DNA of 64,000 bases from Wolfiporia cocos (taxonomy: Eukaryota > Basidiomycota > Agaricomycetes > Polyporales > Phaeolaceae), in assembly GCA_029448655.1 (NCBI GenBank), contig JACCLO010000009.1:2418001-2482000 (forward strand), in the 5' to 3' direction. Both the position numbers and the translations under genes were made by a program. Below, one piece after another: positions 46,285 to 56,680 of this stretch. The number at the start of each line of letters is the position of its first letter. Position 1 is the stretch's first letter. The notes under the pieces were generated by a model. It was not told the origin of the DNA. It saw only the letters and a list, made by a program, of their open reading frames with translations, and ran no database searches.

Positions 46285-49200
46285 ACTGGGGTTTCCCTCG
46301 ATGCCTAATCTACGGTATACATCTTTGATGAAGTCCGATACAAATTGTGGTCCTCTGTCACTAAATACTTTCTTTGGTAGTCCATGCTGTGCGTATACTT
46401 TATCTACAAATATGTTGGCCCAACCTTCGGCGGTAAGCCTGGTTGTGGTTGGGACTGCGATGTAGTCCTTGGATTTCATATCTACAACTACAATAATAGC
46501 GTCCCGACCCTTGGATACTGGGAGTCCCATGATCATATCAATGGAAATGTTCTCCCAGTTGTGTGCGGGTGTTGGATTCGGGTTCAGTGGTGCGGCTCTC
46601 TTTGAGCGGTCTGGTTTGGCTCTTTGGCACTTGATACATGCCTTGACGTACTGGCGGATGTCGTTTCGCATCTTTGGCCACCAGTACGATCGGTGAATGG
46701 CTGTGTACGTGTTTTCTGTGCCGGGGTGCCCTGCCGAGACCGTGTCGTGCAATGAGGAAATGATTTTTCCGATTAATTCCTCGTCTCTCGGAATGATCAA
46801 CTTCCCCCTCCTGTAGCGTAGGCCGTCCTCGGCCGTCTCCACTGATCCTTCTACTACCTCCTTGTCGTAGAGAGCGGCTTCCGCTTTGACCCTCTCTTTT
46901 ACCTCCTCGTGGGTGATCCCGTGAGGTAGGGTATAGAATGAGGATCTCAGCCTTTCTGCGCTGTCTTTGGCGAAGAGGTGTTCCTTCAGGACGATCTGTC
47001 CTTCGAGGTGATTCTTGTTGTCGTCGTGATCGCCTCTTCGGGATAGTCCGTCCGCCCTTCCATTGGTCTTCCCGGGGATGTGCACGAGTTGTAGGTCATA
47101 CTCGGCAAGTTCCGTCATCCACCGGGCCTGTCGTGGATTAATCTTCTGTGGAGTCTTAAAGTATTCTAAATTCTTGTGGTCCGTTAATACTTCTACAGGA
47201 TGCTTTGCACCCATTACAAAATGCCGCCATTCGTCTAGGGCGCGCATTATAGCCAGTAACTCGCGATCGTAAATCTCGTAGTTCCGTTCTGCTGGTAGTA
47301 GCGTCTTTGAATGGTACGCTATGGGTTTCCAGATGCCGTCTTGGTTCTGCATGAGGCAGGCTCCAGTTGCGAAGTCTGAAGAGTCTGCCTCGATGCGGAA
47401 CGGGTCGTCATCGTTTGGTATCCCCAGTACAGGTGCTGTGACGAAGATGTTTTTTAACTTGTCAAAACATTCCTGTTCTGCCGCGCCCCATTGCCATTCT
47501 CCGTCTTTGGTTAGATTGATAAGGGGGCGCGCTACCGTTGAGAACTTTGGGATGAATCTCCGGTAGAAGTTGGCAAATCCGATGAAGGATTGCACTTCTT
47601 TCTTGTTCCGAGGTGCTGGCCATTCGGCTACTGCAGCGACCTTCGCGGGGTCCATGCGGATTTCCCCGTGAGAGATTATATGTCCTAAGTACTCTACTTC
47701 GGATTTCTCGAACTCGCATTTTTCTGGTTTACAAGTTAACTTATTTTGACGGAGAACCAAAAGAACCTTGCGCAGGATTTCTCTATGTTCTTTCTGGTTC
47801 TCCGTGAAAATAAGGATGTCGTCTAAATATACAATGACCTTCCCCGTGAGGACTAGGTCTCTAAATATGTCGTTCATCAAGGTCTGGAACGTGCCTGGTG
47901 CATTGCACATTCCGAAGAACATCACTAATGGCTCGTAGAGCCCCCTATTTGTGATGAAGGCGGCTTTTTCTTCGTCGCCTTCCTTGATTCGTACATTGGT
48001 GTATCCCCAACGAATGTCCAATTTGGAAAAGTACTTAGCACGTTTAAGCTTGTTGAGCAACTCCGTAATGAGCGGGAGCGGGTACTTGTTCTTCTTGGTC
48101 ATCTGGTTCAATTTTCGATAGTCCTGGATAGGGCGTAGTTTCCCATCCTTCTTTTTGACAAAGAAGAAGGGTGCCCCCCATGGTGACTTCGATGGGCGGA
48201 TGCGGCCCGTGCGCAGTTGCTCTTCTAGGAAATCGTCCAATGCTTCTTGTTCTCTAGGTGAGAGGGCGTAGATCTTGCCCGCGTATGGTTCCGAATTGGG
48301 GAGAAGTTCGATGGCGTGATCCCACGGTCGCCGTTCAGGGAGTGTGTCGAATTCCTTTTCCTCGAACACGTCTTTGAATTCGTGCAAGTACTCGGGTACG
48401 ACCTCCTCGAACGTCTTAGCTTCCGTGGTTTTGCCAGTCGCGATGGCGATTTCGGTTGCCTTCGTGGCGCGGACTCGTTCAGCAATGTCCGCTCTGCACT
48501 CGTCCCTGTTTCGGATCCATGCGTCAGTGAAAATGTAATAAATGTGATCACCGTCCTCGATCTGCTCGTGTTCGCAGTCACAAGAGAACGTGATCCGTCG
48601 CTTCTTCCAGTCGATGGAAGGGTTGTGGTCTTCGAGCCAGTCGAAGCCTAAAAAGATGTCCGCGGAGCTAAGTTCCGTAACGTGGAACTTGCGGGTTTCC
48701 AAGTGCGTGTCGATCTGCATTTGGAGTTCGACGTAGTGCGTCATGAGCCCCATGCTGTTGGTCGATCCGTCCGCGTTGAACAGCTTGATAGGGCGGTCCA
48801 ATGGGATCTGCTCGAGTCGGTGTTCCTCCACGTAGGACTTACTGATCACCGATCCAGTGGAACCGGAATCAATGAGAGCCTTTGTGAAGAGGGCACGTCC
48901 GTCGGGGCGGTGGAGAGTGATCGGTACTTCGATCTGCTTTCCCCGTTTTCCCGTCTGGATGACCACTACACTTCCCCTGAGTTTTTCACCAGTTGAACCG
49001 AAACCCTGTGTTCCTCGCGTGGTTTCGCGGATTGATTTGACAATCTTGGTGTTGGGTGTCATATTGCATTCGAGTATGAACTGGGCGATTCTGTCCCCAT
49101 ACTCGACCTGATAATCTGCTCCAGTCTGATTATTCAGTATGACTTTTACTCGGCCGGTGTAGTCTTCGTCTACTACACCGCCCTCCACGTCGACTCCCTT

Positions 49201-50229
49201 GAGGGCGAGTCCGGATCGTGGAGCGATACGTCCGTATACACCGGCTGGCATCCTGATCTTGATGCCAGTGTCTACGGTGATACGCTTTCCATTAGGAACG
49301 ACGACCTCCTCCGCGGAGTAGAGGTCGTACCCAGCGGCACCTTTGCTTTTGCGCTCAGGTGGGATTGCCCGCGGGTGGTCTAGGTATATGTCGAGCGTGA
49401 CCGTCCTTTTCTTGACGCGTCTACGCCGCATTTTCTTTTCTGATTTCTTAGTGGTACCTGATGCGTCTGCCATTTCCACATCAGGTGTCACTACCGGATC
49501 CACATCCATCGGAACATATGTTACATTAACATTGGAGGAATCAAGCACGGTTTTTGCCTCCCGCCACGCTCCAGTGGGAGGCGCCTCCAAGGCTGTTACA
49601 AACGAGTCGTCGGAGCATGTTGAAGCTCCGTCGTCGTCATCTATGTCCGATTCTACAGATGCGAGAGGTACAGATACTGATTCTAATATCAGGGCCCCGG
49701 TCTCTAGCCCATATAGTCCATCCACCGGTTCGTCGTTCTCCCTGGCAGCCGAGTCACTTTTTTTGGAGTTTACTGGTTCTTCTACTTCCAATACTGAAAA
49801 GCGATTCGAGGGGGAGGGACTTACCTGAGTGGGTGCGAACCCGGCTTCTTTTGCGGCGTCAGGGTTCTCCTTGGCCCAGGCGGCCACCATTCGGACAAAG
49901 TCCTCCTGGGGGATCTCGCTGAGGACCGTGGGAGCTTCATTCCCTGCAATAGCCTGCCGAGTTCGCTGCGTTCCGGATCCACTGGCGGCGGGGGTGGTGT
50001 TGGTCTTGGGCCGCCAGTTCGGCTGGTGCCAGGATGTCTTGGTGCATCCTTTACCAGGTGCCTCGGCCTGCGTCTTGCTGCAAGAGTGGCACTTCCTCTT
50101 GAGCAAGTTTGCCCGTTCTTCCGCTGTTGGCTCCGCTCGGGGAGCGCGTTCGGGCTTAGCGCGCTCCTTGCCCTTGTCCATGGTACCCTTGGTGCTCCGC
50201 AGTTTTTCCTCGTCCTGGAGTCGACGCAT
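46285..50229 (-). CDS. Pol polyprotein 5' part: zinc-finger-like, dUTPase, protease, RT, RNase H, integrase (interrupted)
   Basis: The frame is open far upstream of its first ATG at 50229, overlapping gag. Approximate residues: Cys/His segment CHSCSKT...GCTKTSWHQP near 47-67; an acidic linker; dUTPase 275-412 with all five motifs (AAGYDLYSAEE, PRSGLALKG, GVVDEDYTGRVKV with the catalytic Asp, YGDRIAQFI, RGTQGFGSTG); aspartic protease ALIDSGSTGSVI near 456; RT with KSPWGAPFFFVKKKDGKLR, LDIRWGYTNVRI, and the active-site YLDDILIF near 804; RNase H with EADSSD, YDRELLAI and TDHKNLEYF near 1018; integrase HHCC zinc module (HPGTENT and CIKCQRAK, 1168-1202), first Asp in SIDMIMGLP and second in FSDRGPQFV near 1292. 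The frame is cut by the nested element after GNPS. A dUTPase between nucleocapsid and protease is the same place it has in betaretroviruses. Confidence 0.93.
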
Positions 50230-51691
50230 CGCGTTGTCGGTCCGGAGGATGGCCTGTTTCCAGGATTCGTAATCCTCCGGGATCTGGATGTTGTATCCAC
50301 GCTGCGATTTGTCGTTGACGGTGGCGGCGACGAAAGCCTGGTGGGCCGAAGAGTAGATGTCTTTGGGGAGCCCTGGTGACCCAACTGTGGACCACCTGGT
50401 TTTCCCTGTCGTACTTGGCTTCTCCCAGGAGTCGTTCTAGCTCCTGGAAGTACTCCTCGCCTTTACCGAGCGTCATGGTGAGCCGTTCTGCCGCTACTGC
50501 CGCCTTTTTCTCCAGGTCCGGGTCGTCGAACTTTTGGTGCAACTCCCAGACGAACCGTTGCCAGCTGACCCTCCATTGTCCTCCCAGGTAGTGTTCCCTG
50601 GTGAACGCCGTTACCCATGAGTCGACCTTGGGACCGCGGATCAGCGAGATTGCCGCGCCCACCTTCTTCGAGTCGGTGAAGAGGATGGGGGCGTTGTCGT
50701 CGATGTAGAGCTGAAGCCGCATGTACCAGTCCGTGAATCCGGTGCCAGTGAAGGCCTCCGGTTCCCTGACTTTGGACTTGTACCGGGGGTCGGGTCGTGG
50801 TTCGGGCAGTACCGAGTAGGCGTCCCATTGCGACGATGCCGGTTTCATTGGCCTCCACATAGACGCACGAGTTCCCTGGAGAGGCGCGGCTCCCCAGGTG
50901 TTCACGGGCGCATTCTGTGTTCGCACTGGATTGCCGAATATGTCGATCATCGGTGGCGGGCGGACTGCCTGGGCGAAACTGTCGGGGCGGACGGGTGCTG
51001 GGGCCGTAAGTACCGGTGGCGTATAACCGGGCAGGAATGGGTTCGTCTGTCGGGAGCTTCCATGAGTCGGGGGAGTGGGGAGAGGTCGGGATCCGCGCGG
51101 TGTCCGCTGGGGAGAGTGCATGTGCACCGATCGAACCCAGTTTTCTACCGGACGGAACCTGCTTTCTGCGACCGAGACGGGGGTCCTGACGGGGGGTGGT
51201 GCCTGGCTGTGGAGTGATGCTGCGTCTCCGGCTTGGAGAGCGTCTGCCTGCAACCGTTGGGCCTCCCGGAGGAATCGTGCTCCCATTTCCTGCGACCATG
51301 TCCCTACCGCTATCATTGCCTGTGCGACCTGTTGGCATCGTGCGCCGAAGTCTGCCGCCGTGGGGTTGGGCGGGAATGCCCATTGGAGAGCCAGCGGTGA
51401 GTCGATGTGACCCAGCTGGCTTCCGCCCCGAATCGTGGCTGACTGGTTCTGGGCGAGGGCGAATGCCTGGTCGTAGAATTCCTCTGGCGGTACTCGGTTA
51501 GGGGCGAAGGTTCGGACTGAGGGGAGGTAGCTGTGTCCGGCTACGGTGCCATCCTGTACCGGGGCTACTTCTACGGGAGGCGGGGCATGCATACTGTCTT
51601 GTACGGACATGCGCCCGAAGTCCTCGAAGAAGGCTTCGGCCAAGGGGTCGGGGGTGTGTTGTGAGAAGGCCGGGGTTTGTTGGCCGGACAT
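50156..51691 (-). CDS. Gag-like protein of the 10-kb element
   Basis: 511 codons from MSGQQTPAFSQHTPDPLAEA. The first 300 residues are Pro/Ala/Gln-rich. A capsid-type retrotransposon gag domain follows at about 335-440 (REPEAFTGTGFTDWYMRLQL, WRVSWQRFVWELHQKFDDPD, ERLTMTLGKGEEYFQELERL). After QVVHSW near residue 430 the family-like sequence appears to continue in the pol frame (blocks PKDIYSSAHQAFVAAT and EDYESWKQAIL), which is +1 relative to gag, so the last 75 residues of this frame are probably not gag. Either a frameshift mutation or a programmed shift explains this. Tf1-like relatives use one continuous frame. Confidence 0.82.
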   Translation of the reverse strand: MSGQQTPAFSQHTPDPLAEAFFEDFGRMSVQDSMHAPPPVEVAPVQDGTVAGHSYLPSVRTFAPNRVPPEEFYDQAFALAQNQSATIRGGSQLGHIDSPLALQWAFPPNPTAADFGARCQQVAQAMIAVGTWSQEMGARFLREAQRLQADALQAGDAASLHSQAPPPVRTPVSVAESRFRPVENWVRSVHMHSPQRTPRGSRPLPTPPTHGSSRQTNPFLPGYTPPVLTAPAPVRPDSFAQAVRPPPMIDIFGNPVRTQNAPVNTWGAAPLQGTRASMWRPMKPASSQWDAYSVLPEPRPDPRYKSKVREPEAFTGTGFTDWYMRLQLYIDDNAPILFTDSKKVGAAISLIRGPKVDSWVTAFTREHYLGGQWRVSWQRFVWELHQKFDDPDLEKKAAVAAERLTMTLGKGEEYFQELERLLGEAKYDRENQVVHSWVTRAPQRHLLFGPPGFRRRHRQRQIAAWIQHPDPGGLRILETGHPPDRQRDASTPGRGKTAEHQGYHGQGQGAR

Positions 51692-52458
51692 TGCGTATGT
51701 AGTTGAAGTTTATAGTATGAAAAATGTAGTCGCGACTGAGACCGCTACCTGCCCACTGTGGCGCCTCCGAAGAGCTATCGGGGTGGTAACTAGAAAGTCT
51801 CTGTCCACTACAAACTGCGTCCACCTCTTTTCGGAGATGTGCCAAGAAACGCTAAGGGGTTTTCTTCCCAAAGCCGGCGAGAAAACGCAGCCTCCGAAAC
51901 CTCGTCCAGCCCCGAAGCTAATTCGGGATACCGGGGGCACGGGAACTATCCGCCTGTGTGGTGGGGCGTGTAAAAGTTCTACCGTATGGCGGCAAGTGCC
52001 GGTACAGTACTAGGCGATTTCCTGCCTCTTCAGCCGCGGGTTACGCGCTGGGTTGTATAGTAACGGGGGCGCGGTAATGCGCGTATCGTCGGGGCAGTAA
52101 GGCCCGTAAATAGACGACCAGTGCCTCTGTACACTGCCACAGGACCCCTTAACGCCTTTGACTATTACGCGTCGGGTGCACAGTTACTGTGGTGGGGTTG
52201 TAACCCAAGACCTTTACACCCGCGTTGCACGGTGTTGGTCCAGTAGCTTAGAAGCAACGGTAGGAGAGGTCCCCTACACGCTGTTCGCAAGATTCCCCCA
52301 GAACTCTAATCCCTTAACCCTGGGATGTGGCGGGTATGAAAACCGATCACGTGCTCGGAGAACCGAAGTTCAACAAGAGCGAAAGAAAGGTGCACTTTGC
52401 CCCTAGTGCGCCGGGGTTGTGTAGGGTAAACCGCTACACGGGGTGGAGACTCGTCTTA
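51692..52458 (-). other. 5' leader of the 10-kb element
   Basis: 0.77 kb of untranslated leader, related over most of its length to 25025-25813. It includes inverted repeats at 52260-52277 and 52419-52439 whose counterparts in the 8-kb element keep pairing with different bases. Confidence 0.75.
52447..52457 (-). promoter_or_regulatory. Self-primer binding site of the 10-kb element
   Basis: RNA-sense AAGACGAGTCT, one T after the LTR, complementary over 11 nt to AGACTCGTCTT at 52552-52562 (minus strand), about 28 nt downstream of a TATATATA box at about 52588-52595. Confidence 0.78.
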
Positions 52459-52831
52459 TGACACAAGCAACACTTCAAGCAACTACTCAGGGGATTGTTA
52501 CTCGCGTTGCAGCGCAATCCTAGTCTGAGGCTACTCAAGGCGTATAAGGCCAAGACGAGTCTGGGGTGCTACCCTGCTCGTCGGCCAGTATATATGCTAT
52601 TCTACCGTTTGTACATTGTTTGGCTGCTGTACAGTTATTACGTAAGTTGAGAGTCCGATACTATGGTAAACCCTATAATGGGTGTAGGTACACGGCACAG
52701 AGTGTCCGGGGGGCTGGTAACACGTGGTAGGGTGTTTGGGGTCTTGCACGTGACTGCTTAGGCGCGCGCTTAGATAAGATAAGGGTTCAGGCTCTAGTCA
52801 CTGGCTAGGCGAAAGAAATCGGCCTGTGACA
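52459..52831 (-). repeat. 5' LTR of the 10-kb element
   Basis: 373 bp; promoter LTR with TATATATA box and predicted transcript start at about 52562. Confidence 0.93.
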
Positions 52832-52836
52832 TAATG

Positions 52837-52931
52837 ATTTCCTATATGCGCATTCACTACCATGGGCCATGCCACTACATATATCTCGTATTTGACTTTT
52901 TACTAATCAGCCATGCACAGCATAAATGGTG
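52837..52931. repeat. Diverged repeat, left unit
   Basis: Shares CTATATG.GCATTCA, a GACTTTTTACTAAT-type block, AGCCATGCACAG and TATAAATG-like blocks with 53507-53625. The two units lie on either side of the solo LTR and look like two copies of an older promoter-bearing repeat, perhaps LTR debris. Confidence 0.5.
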
Positions 52932-53498
52932 TGTCACAGACTTACGTCTGTGCTACCCCTGGGCTCAGGAGGAACCATACTCGACGTCAGTCGAGTCTAC
53001 AAGGCACCGCACCAGCGCTGAACGTAGAGGCACATGGGATGACACGCTCATTCCCTGACGTGCGTCGAGATAGCGGCGGTGGCTCACAGACAAGGACGCA
53101 GAGATGTGGGCCCCGGGCCAGCAGGCATCACAGCAATAGTAAGAAAGGAGCTTGCGCTCATAGACGAGAATCCTAAAGATGGGGCTGTAAGGCCGCCATC
53201 TTGTCGTATATATACATGTGTGAGCGTAGTATCTACGAGCCCAGCCCTAAAGTAATGATCCGTGCGCATTATCTACAGGGCACATGACAGGTAATGCTAC
53301 ATGTGATAATGTGACCATAACGTGTCCGTACCTGAGGCGCGCGCTACCCTACAGCGCTAACCGATCTGGTCAGGTGATCTATATGCTCTGAGCGCGACGT
53401 GGAGGTAACTATGTAGTAGCGGAGCGGCGTACGCCTAGCGCCGCCCATACAAACAATAGTGAGGGACGTACAGTAGCCCCCTGGGCATATCCGTGACA
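52932..53498 (-). repeat. Solo LTR related to the nested element, TSD TGGTG
   Basis: 567 bp, begins TGTCACAGACTTACGTCTG and ends CCGTGACA, flanked by perfect TGGTG duplications (52927-52931, 53499-53503). It shares most blocks with the 559-bp LTR of the nested element but is clearly diverged. No interior follows, so it arose by LTR-LTR recombination. A TATATATA box at 53207-53214 predicts the transcript start near 53181. Confidence 0.9.
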
Positions 53499-53506
53499 TG
53501 GTGCGT

Positions 53507-53625
53507 CACACCACTTCCAGAACCACTCCCTATATGTGCATTCATTTCCCTGGTCTATGCCGGTACGTGCATTCAATCTTCAACTTTTTGCTAATAAGCC
53601 ATGTACAGTATAAATGCTCCTCCAC
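53507..53625. repeat. Diverged repeat, right unit
   Basis: Counterpart of 52837-52931; it ends in GTATAAATG followed by a CT-rich leader and CCACCATGG. Confidence 0.5.
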
Positions 53626-53689
53626 GCACTCAAGCTCCTCCCGCCACCATGGCGCAACTGGCTCTACCCCTGACAAGGCCACTAAAACC

Positions 53690-53930
53690 TTAGAGCGAAC
53701 TGAGGGGAGCGAAGTGGATGAACGCCAAGTTCAGACTGGGGTTACCAGCTGAACGAGGCCTGCTATTATACTGTCAGGCTGTTTATACATGTTTGTACTA
53801 TAATGGCCATATATGGTAACTAGGGAGTCTGGTGCGAGACTAGAGTAGGGGTCTAAGCCAGACTCTGAAACATAGAAGCATAGTAGTTTATCAAATATGT
53901 AGCAGTCATCGTGGCCGTGTGGGAACCGGG
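53690..53930 (-). repeat. Degenerate LTR-like fragment
   Basis: TTCAGACTGGGGTTACCAG...TTTATACATGTTTGTAC...TAACTAGGGAGTC resembles the region of the two element LTRs around the AAGAC-AGTCTG segment and the GTTTGTACAT block. No clean ends, so I treat it as old LTR debris. Confidence 0.4.
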
Positions 53931-55455
53931 CCTTATGTCGTTATCTAGGCGTTGCCTGGCTCCTTCCAAGGTATGATCCAGGCCTGGCTGGGCTTGGGGA
54001 CCCGGGGGACCAGATCGGACTCGTTGTCGTTAGGGAAAGCTTTTGCCCGTGACAACCCCACCATGTTCTGTGTGCTCCGTGCGTGATGGTGAGCATGCTC
54101 CTTGCCGTTATCGTCCTCTCCCTCGGCCTGCCCGGCATTCCTCTAGTTTGAGTGTAATGGGATCTCGGAGAACGTGTAAGGTATGTACATTCTCGTTCCT
54201 TGACTATATACCCTGCATACCCCTTTTCCGTAACCAGGTGCATATCGCACCACCTTCCGGTCTGGGCTGTTACGGGTCGAATACCCGTTCGTATATTCGA
54301 GTCGCGAATATAGATCGTTCTTCTGCACGTAGGGACGTCGCCGTATGCAAGGCAAATACTCGTTAGATGCCTTCGAGTCCTAAGTGAAGTTCTTAGGGGA
54401 TTGGTTAATATCCAATACGCGTTAGAGGATATAATCTGTTTGGGTGCGAGTCAAATAGAATATAGGACTCGCCTAAGTCCGAGAAGTCAGTGTGTACTTC
54501 GAGGACTTAGTCGTTCGGTTGCTTGAGCGAGAAATACTGAGCGTAGTTTCCTACGTTTGAGAACGAGTATAAGACTTCTTGTTTGTACAACAAGGTCGAG
54601 CTGAAGAGCTTCGACAGTAAGTACATGAGTTTATATACTACGTTAGGTTTTAGGGGTCAGGTCTGTCCCAGATGTCACCGATACCATCTACGCTATAGTA
54701 CCAAACGTTTGATAAGTATGCAGTGATATATCCGAGACGATAGGCAGGAATGATGGCGGTTGAACGCCATCTATCAGCTAATAAACAATGAACATGAAAC
54801 GGGGACAGAGTTGGATCTGCCAAAGATGAAACGTGCCCTATAGTCTAGTACAACTGGGGATGCACCCAGTAGAGCCACGAATAACCAGGGGGTTGGTTGC
54901 GCAACAAGTCCCTGTATCGTATTCGCCCGGTAGTGAGTTCTGTCAATATTCGAAAAATCAAAATAACCGTAACATGGGCTCACTCTGCCGCCTTCCCTTT
55001 TTAGGTTGTTCCCCGCCGTGGCAACAAGATCGCCCCCAACACACATACACTTCCAACAAGGACTGTGTGTAGTGCTGGCGGCAGTGGCAGAGACGGCCGC
55101 AATGAGTGGGCGGTCTGAGGTGGGTGGGGCCATGAGGACTGGGGTGTTGTGCTTGTGGGGATGGGCACAGCGTGCCTGGAGGTGACTGCAATGGCCGGGC
55201 TTGGGAACGAGGTCAGCGGTGTGAGGTACTGGCTCCCTAATGTGTGCTGGCGCTGCCCTGCTTCCATTCCCCAGATATCCAGCATTTTCACTCTTTCTGT
55301 AGTACTCATAATGTAATTGCATGCAATAAATAAATTCTGACGTACCTCGAGTGCCCCGGATATATCATCAGACTGGGCAATTTGTCCCAATATAATGCCT
55401 GAGTGAATATTGTCTGCCCCATGGTAGATCAGCAGGCCTGGCAACTGGTGGCTCT
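53931..55455. other. Region without a recognised gene
   Basis: Overlapping minus-strand frames at 53941-54243, 54774-55322 and 55001-55444 have no motifs. The Pro/Ser-rich translation near 55000-55200 is typical of chance frames. The sequence has an old-transposon look (many short direct repeats) but no ends I can define. Confidence 0.4.
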
Positions 55456-55593
55456 TTCACCAGATGCCTCTGCAACTGCGCAACAATTCACCAGATGCCT
55501 CTGCAGGTTTTCAAGTATTCACCAGATGCCTCTGCAAGTTTTCAAGTATTCACCAGATGCCACCCGAGACTTTGCAACAATTTGCCAGATGCC
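55456..55593 (+). repeat. Minisatellite, 31-bp unit, about 4.4 copies
   Basis: Units start at 55456, 55487, 55518, 55549 and 55581 (partial) and open with TTCACCAGATGCC. The second and third units are nearly identical (CTGCAGG versus CTGCAAG); the outer units are more diverged, and the fourth is 32 bp. No spacers of unequal sequence, so it is not a CRISPR array. Confidence 0.85.
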
Positions 55594-56093
55594 CCGGTAT
55601 TTTCCAAGATGTCAAAATACAAAACATATTTTATCGGCCTAAACCGGTCTGACAATGTTCACCAGTCTGACGACGCTTATCTATGCTTATCTACTATCTC
55701 GCCTTTTGCTGATGTCAGGCGCTCAAGTCCAGGATTTCTTATAGTGTGTACTATGCGCCACAATTGCCTGAGATCTGTGTAACGCTGTGCACTCATTGAT
55801 GTTTCCATCAAGGAGCTATGACAATTAGCACTTGTATGAGTGATGCTATAAGATTCAATATCAATTGTAATATGAGAATACTAGTTAGCACTCAACCGAT
55901 GGACCACTACACCGTTAACTATGACATTCATCTCTTGACTAGCTCTCAAGATCGCACAACGCCTTTGGACCCATGGTCTACTACAGCATGTCAATATCTA
56001 TGTGATCTATGTGGTGGGTACTATTGAGCATTTCTTACCTTATGACAGGAGCCAACTGCCAGTGAAGGTTGCTATACATGCTTAGAGTAGAGT
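55594..56093. other. Intergenic region
   Basis: AT-rich; no gene or repeat recognised. Confidence 0.45.
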
Positions 56094-56212
56094 TTCAGTC
56101 AATTATCTTAGTCTGCCAACTGCCCTTTGCTTAAGAAATCGCAGTTGCGAGCTAGGTTTGCACGCAGATTAATCTGCTAGCTGCGGCAGATTAATCTACT
56201 GTGACAATAAAA

Positions 56213-56302
56213 TGGTACATCAAGGATTCGAACCAAGGACCTTAGTGCAGATCAGAATAACAGCATTGCAGCATACGTTAGCCAACTGAGCTACAGTGCA
56301 AC
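56213..56302 (-). other. tRNA-derived Pol III promoter module, left arm
   Basis: On the minus strand TAGCTCAGTTGG (A box, 56282-56293) is followed by GGTTCGAATCC (B box, 56224-56234), then TTGATGTACCATTTTATTG with a T run. Both boxes match the consensus. The acceptor and T-arm stems do not pair properly, so it is not a functional tRNA. Confidence 0.65.
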
Positions 56303-56591
56303 TAGTGTCTGCCCCATTTTAAGAAATATATAGAGTATTTTGTAAACTTCATTTTCGCAGTTTAACGTCTTCCATAACACAAATACAAATGAATCTGCCT
56401 CTAAAGACCTGTGATTCCAGTGTATTCAGCTTTCCCATGGTGAGTTGCACCAGGTCAAGCATGGTAAATCAAGCTACCACTATCATTGATTTCTTTATGC
56501 TTGTTGTAGCAGTTAGTTGCCTTGATGATATGCGGAAATTGTGTGTAAAATTTGTGTTATATATATTTTGATTGGTCAATGGTAATTGTTG

Positions 56592-56680
56592 CCACTATCG
56601 CTCAGCTGGCTAATTATGCTGCGATGCTCTTATTCTGATCCGTGCTAAGGTCCTTGGTTCGAATCCTTGATGTACCATTT
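56592..56680 (+). other. tRNA-derived Pol III promoter module, right arm
   Basis: Inverted counterpart of the left module: TCGCTCAGCTGG (A box with one mismatch, 56598-56609) and GGTTCGAATCC (B box, 56656-56666), then CATTTTATTG. Confidence 0.65.

Larger units (their letters stand above)
42844..52831 (-). mobile_element. Ty3/Gypsy LTR retrotransposon with dUTPase domain, minus orientation, TSD TAATG
   Basis: Two 373-bp LTRs (42844-43216 and 52459-52831) that differ at one position I could see (C/T in the GGTGTTYGGGG block). A perfect 5-bp duplication TAATG lies at 42839-42843 and 52832-52836. The order in element sense is 5' LTR, primer site, 0.77-kb leader, gag, zinc-finger-like segment, dUTPase, protease, reverse transcriptase, RNase H, integrase, chromodomain-like segment, extra C-terminal domain, polypurine tract, 3' LTR. 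RT before integrase makes it Ty3/Gypsy. A second LTR element is nested in the integrase at 44414-46284. Apart from that insertion and a gag/pol frame change the coding region is open, so the element was active recently. Confidence 0.95.

Noticed and set aside
54774..55322. 182-codon minus-strand frame as a gene
   Set aside because: No motif, low-complexity Pro/Ser translation, overlapped by another frame of similar length.
55456..55593. Possible CRISPR array
   Set aside because: Units are directly adjacent with no distinct spacers, in a eukaryotic genome; it is a minisatellite.
56213..56302. Functional tRNA gene
   Set aside because: A and B boxes fit, but the T-arm and acceptor stems do not pair and the sequence sits in an inverted repeat.
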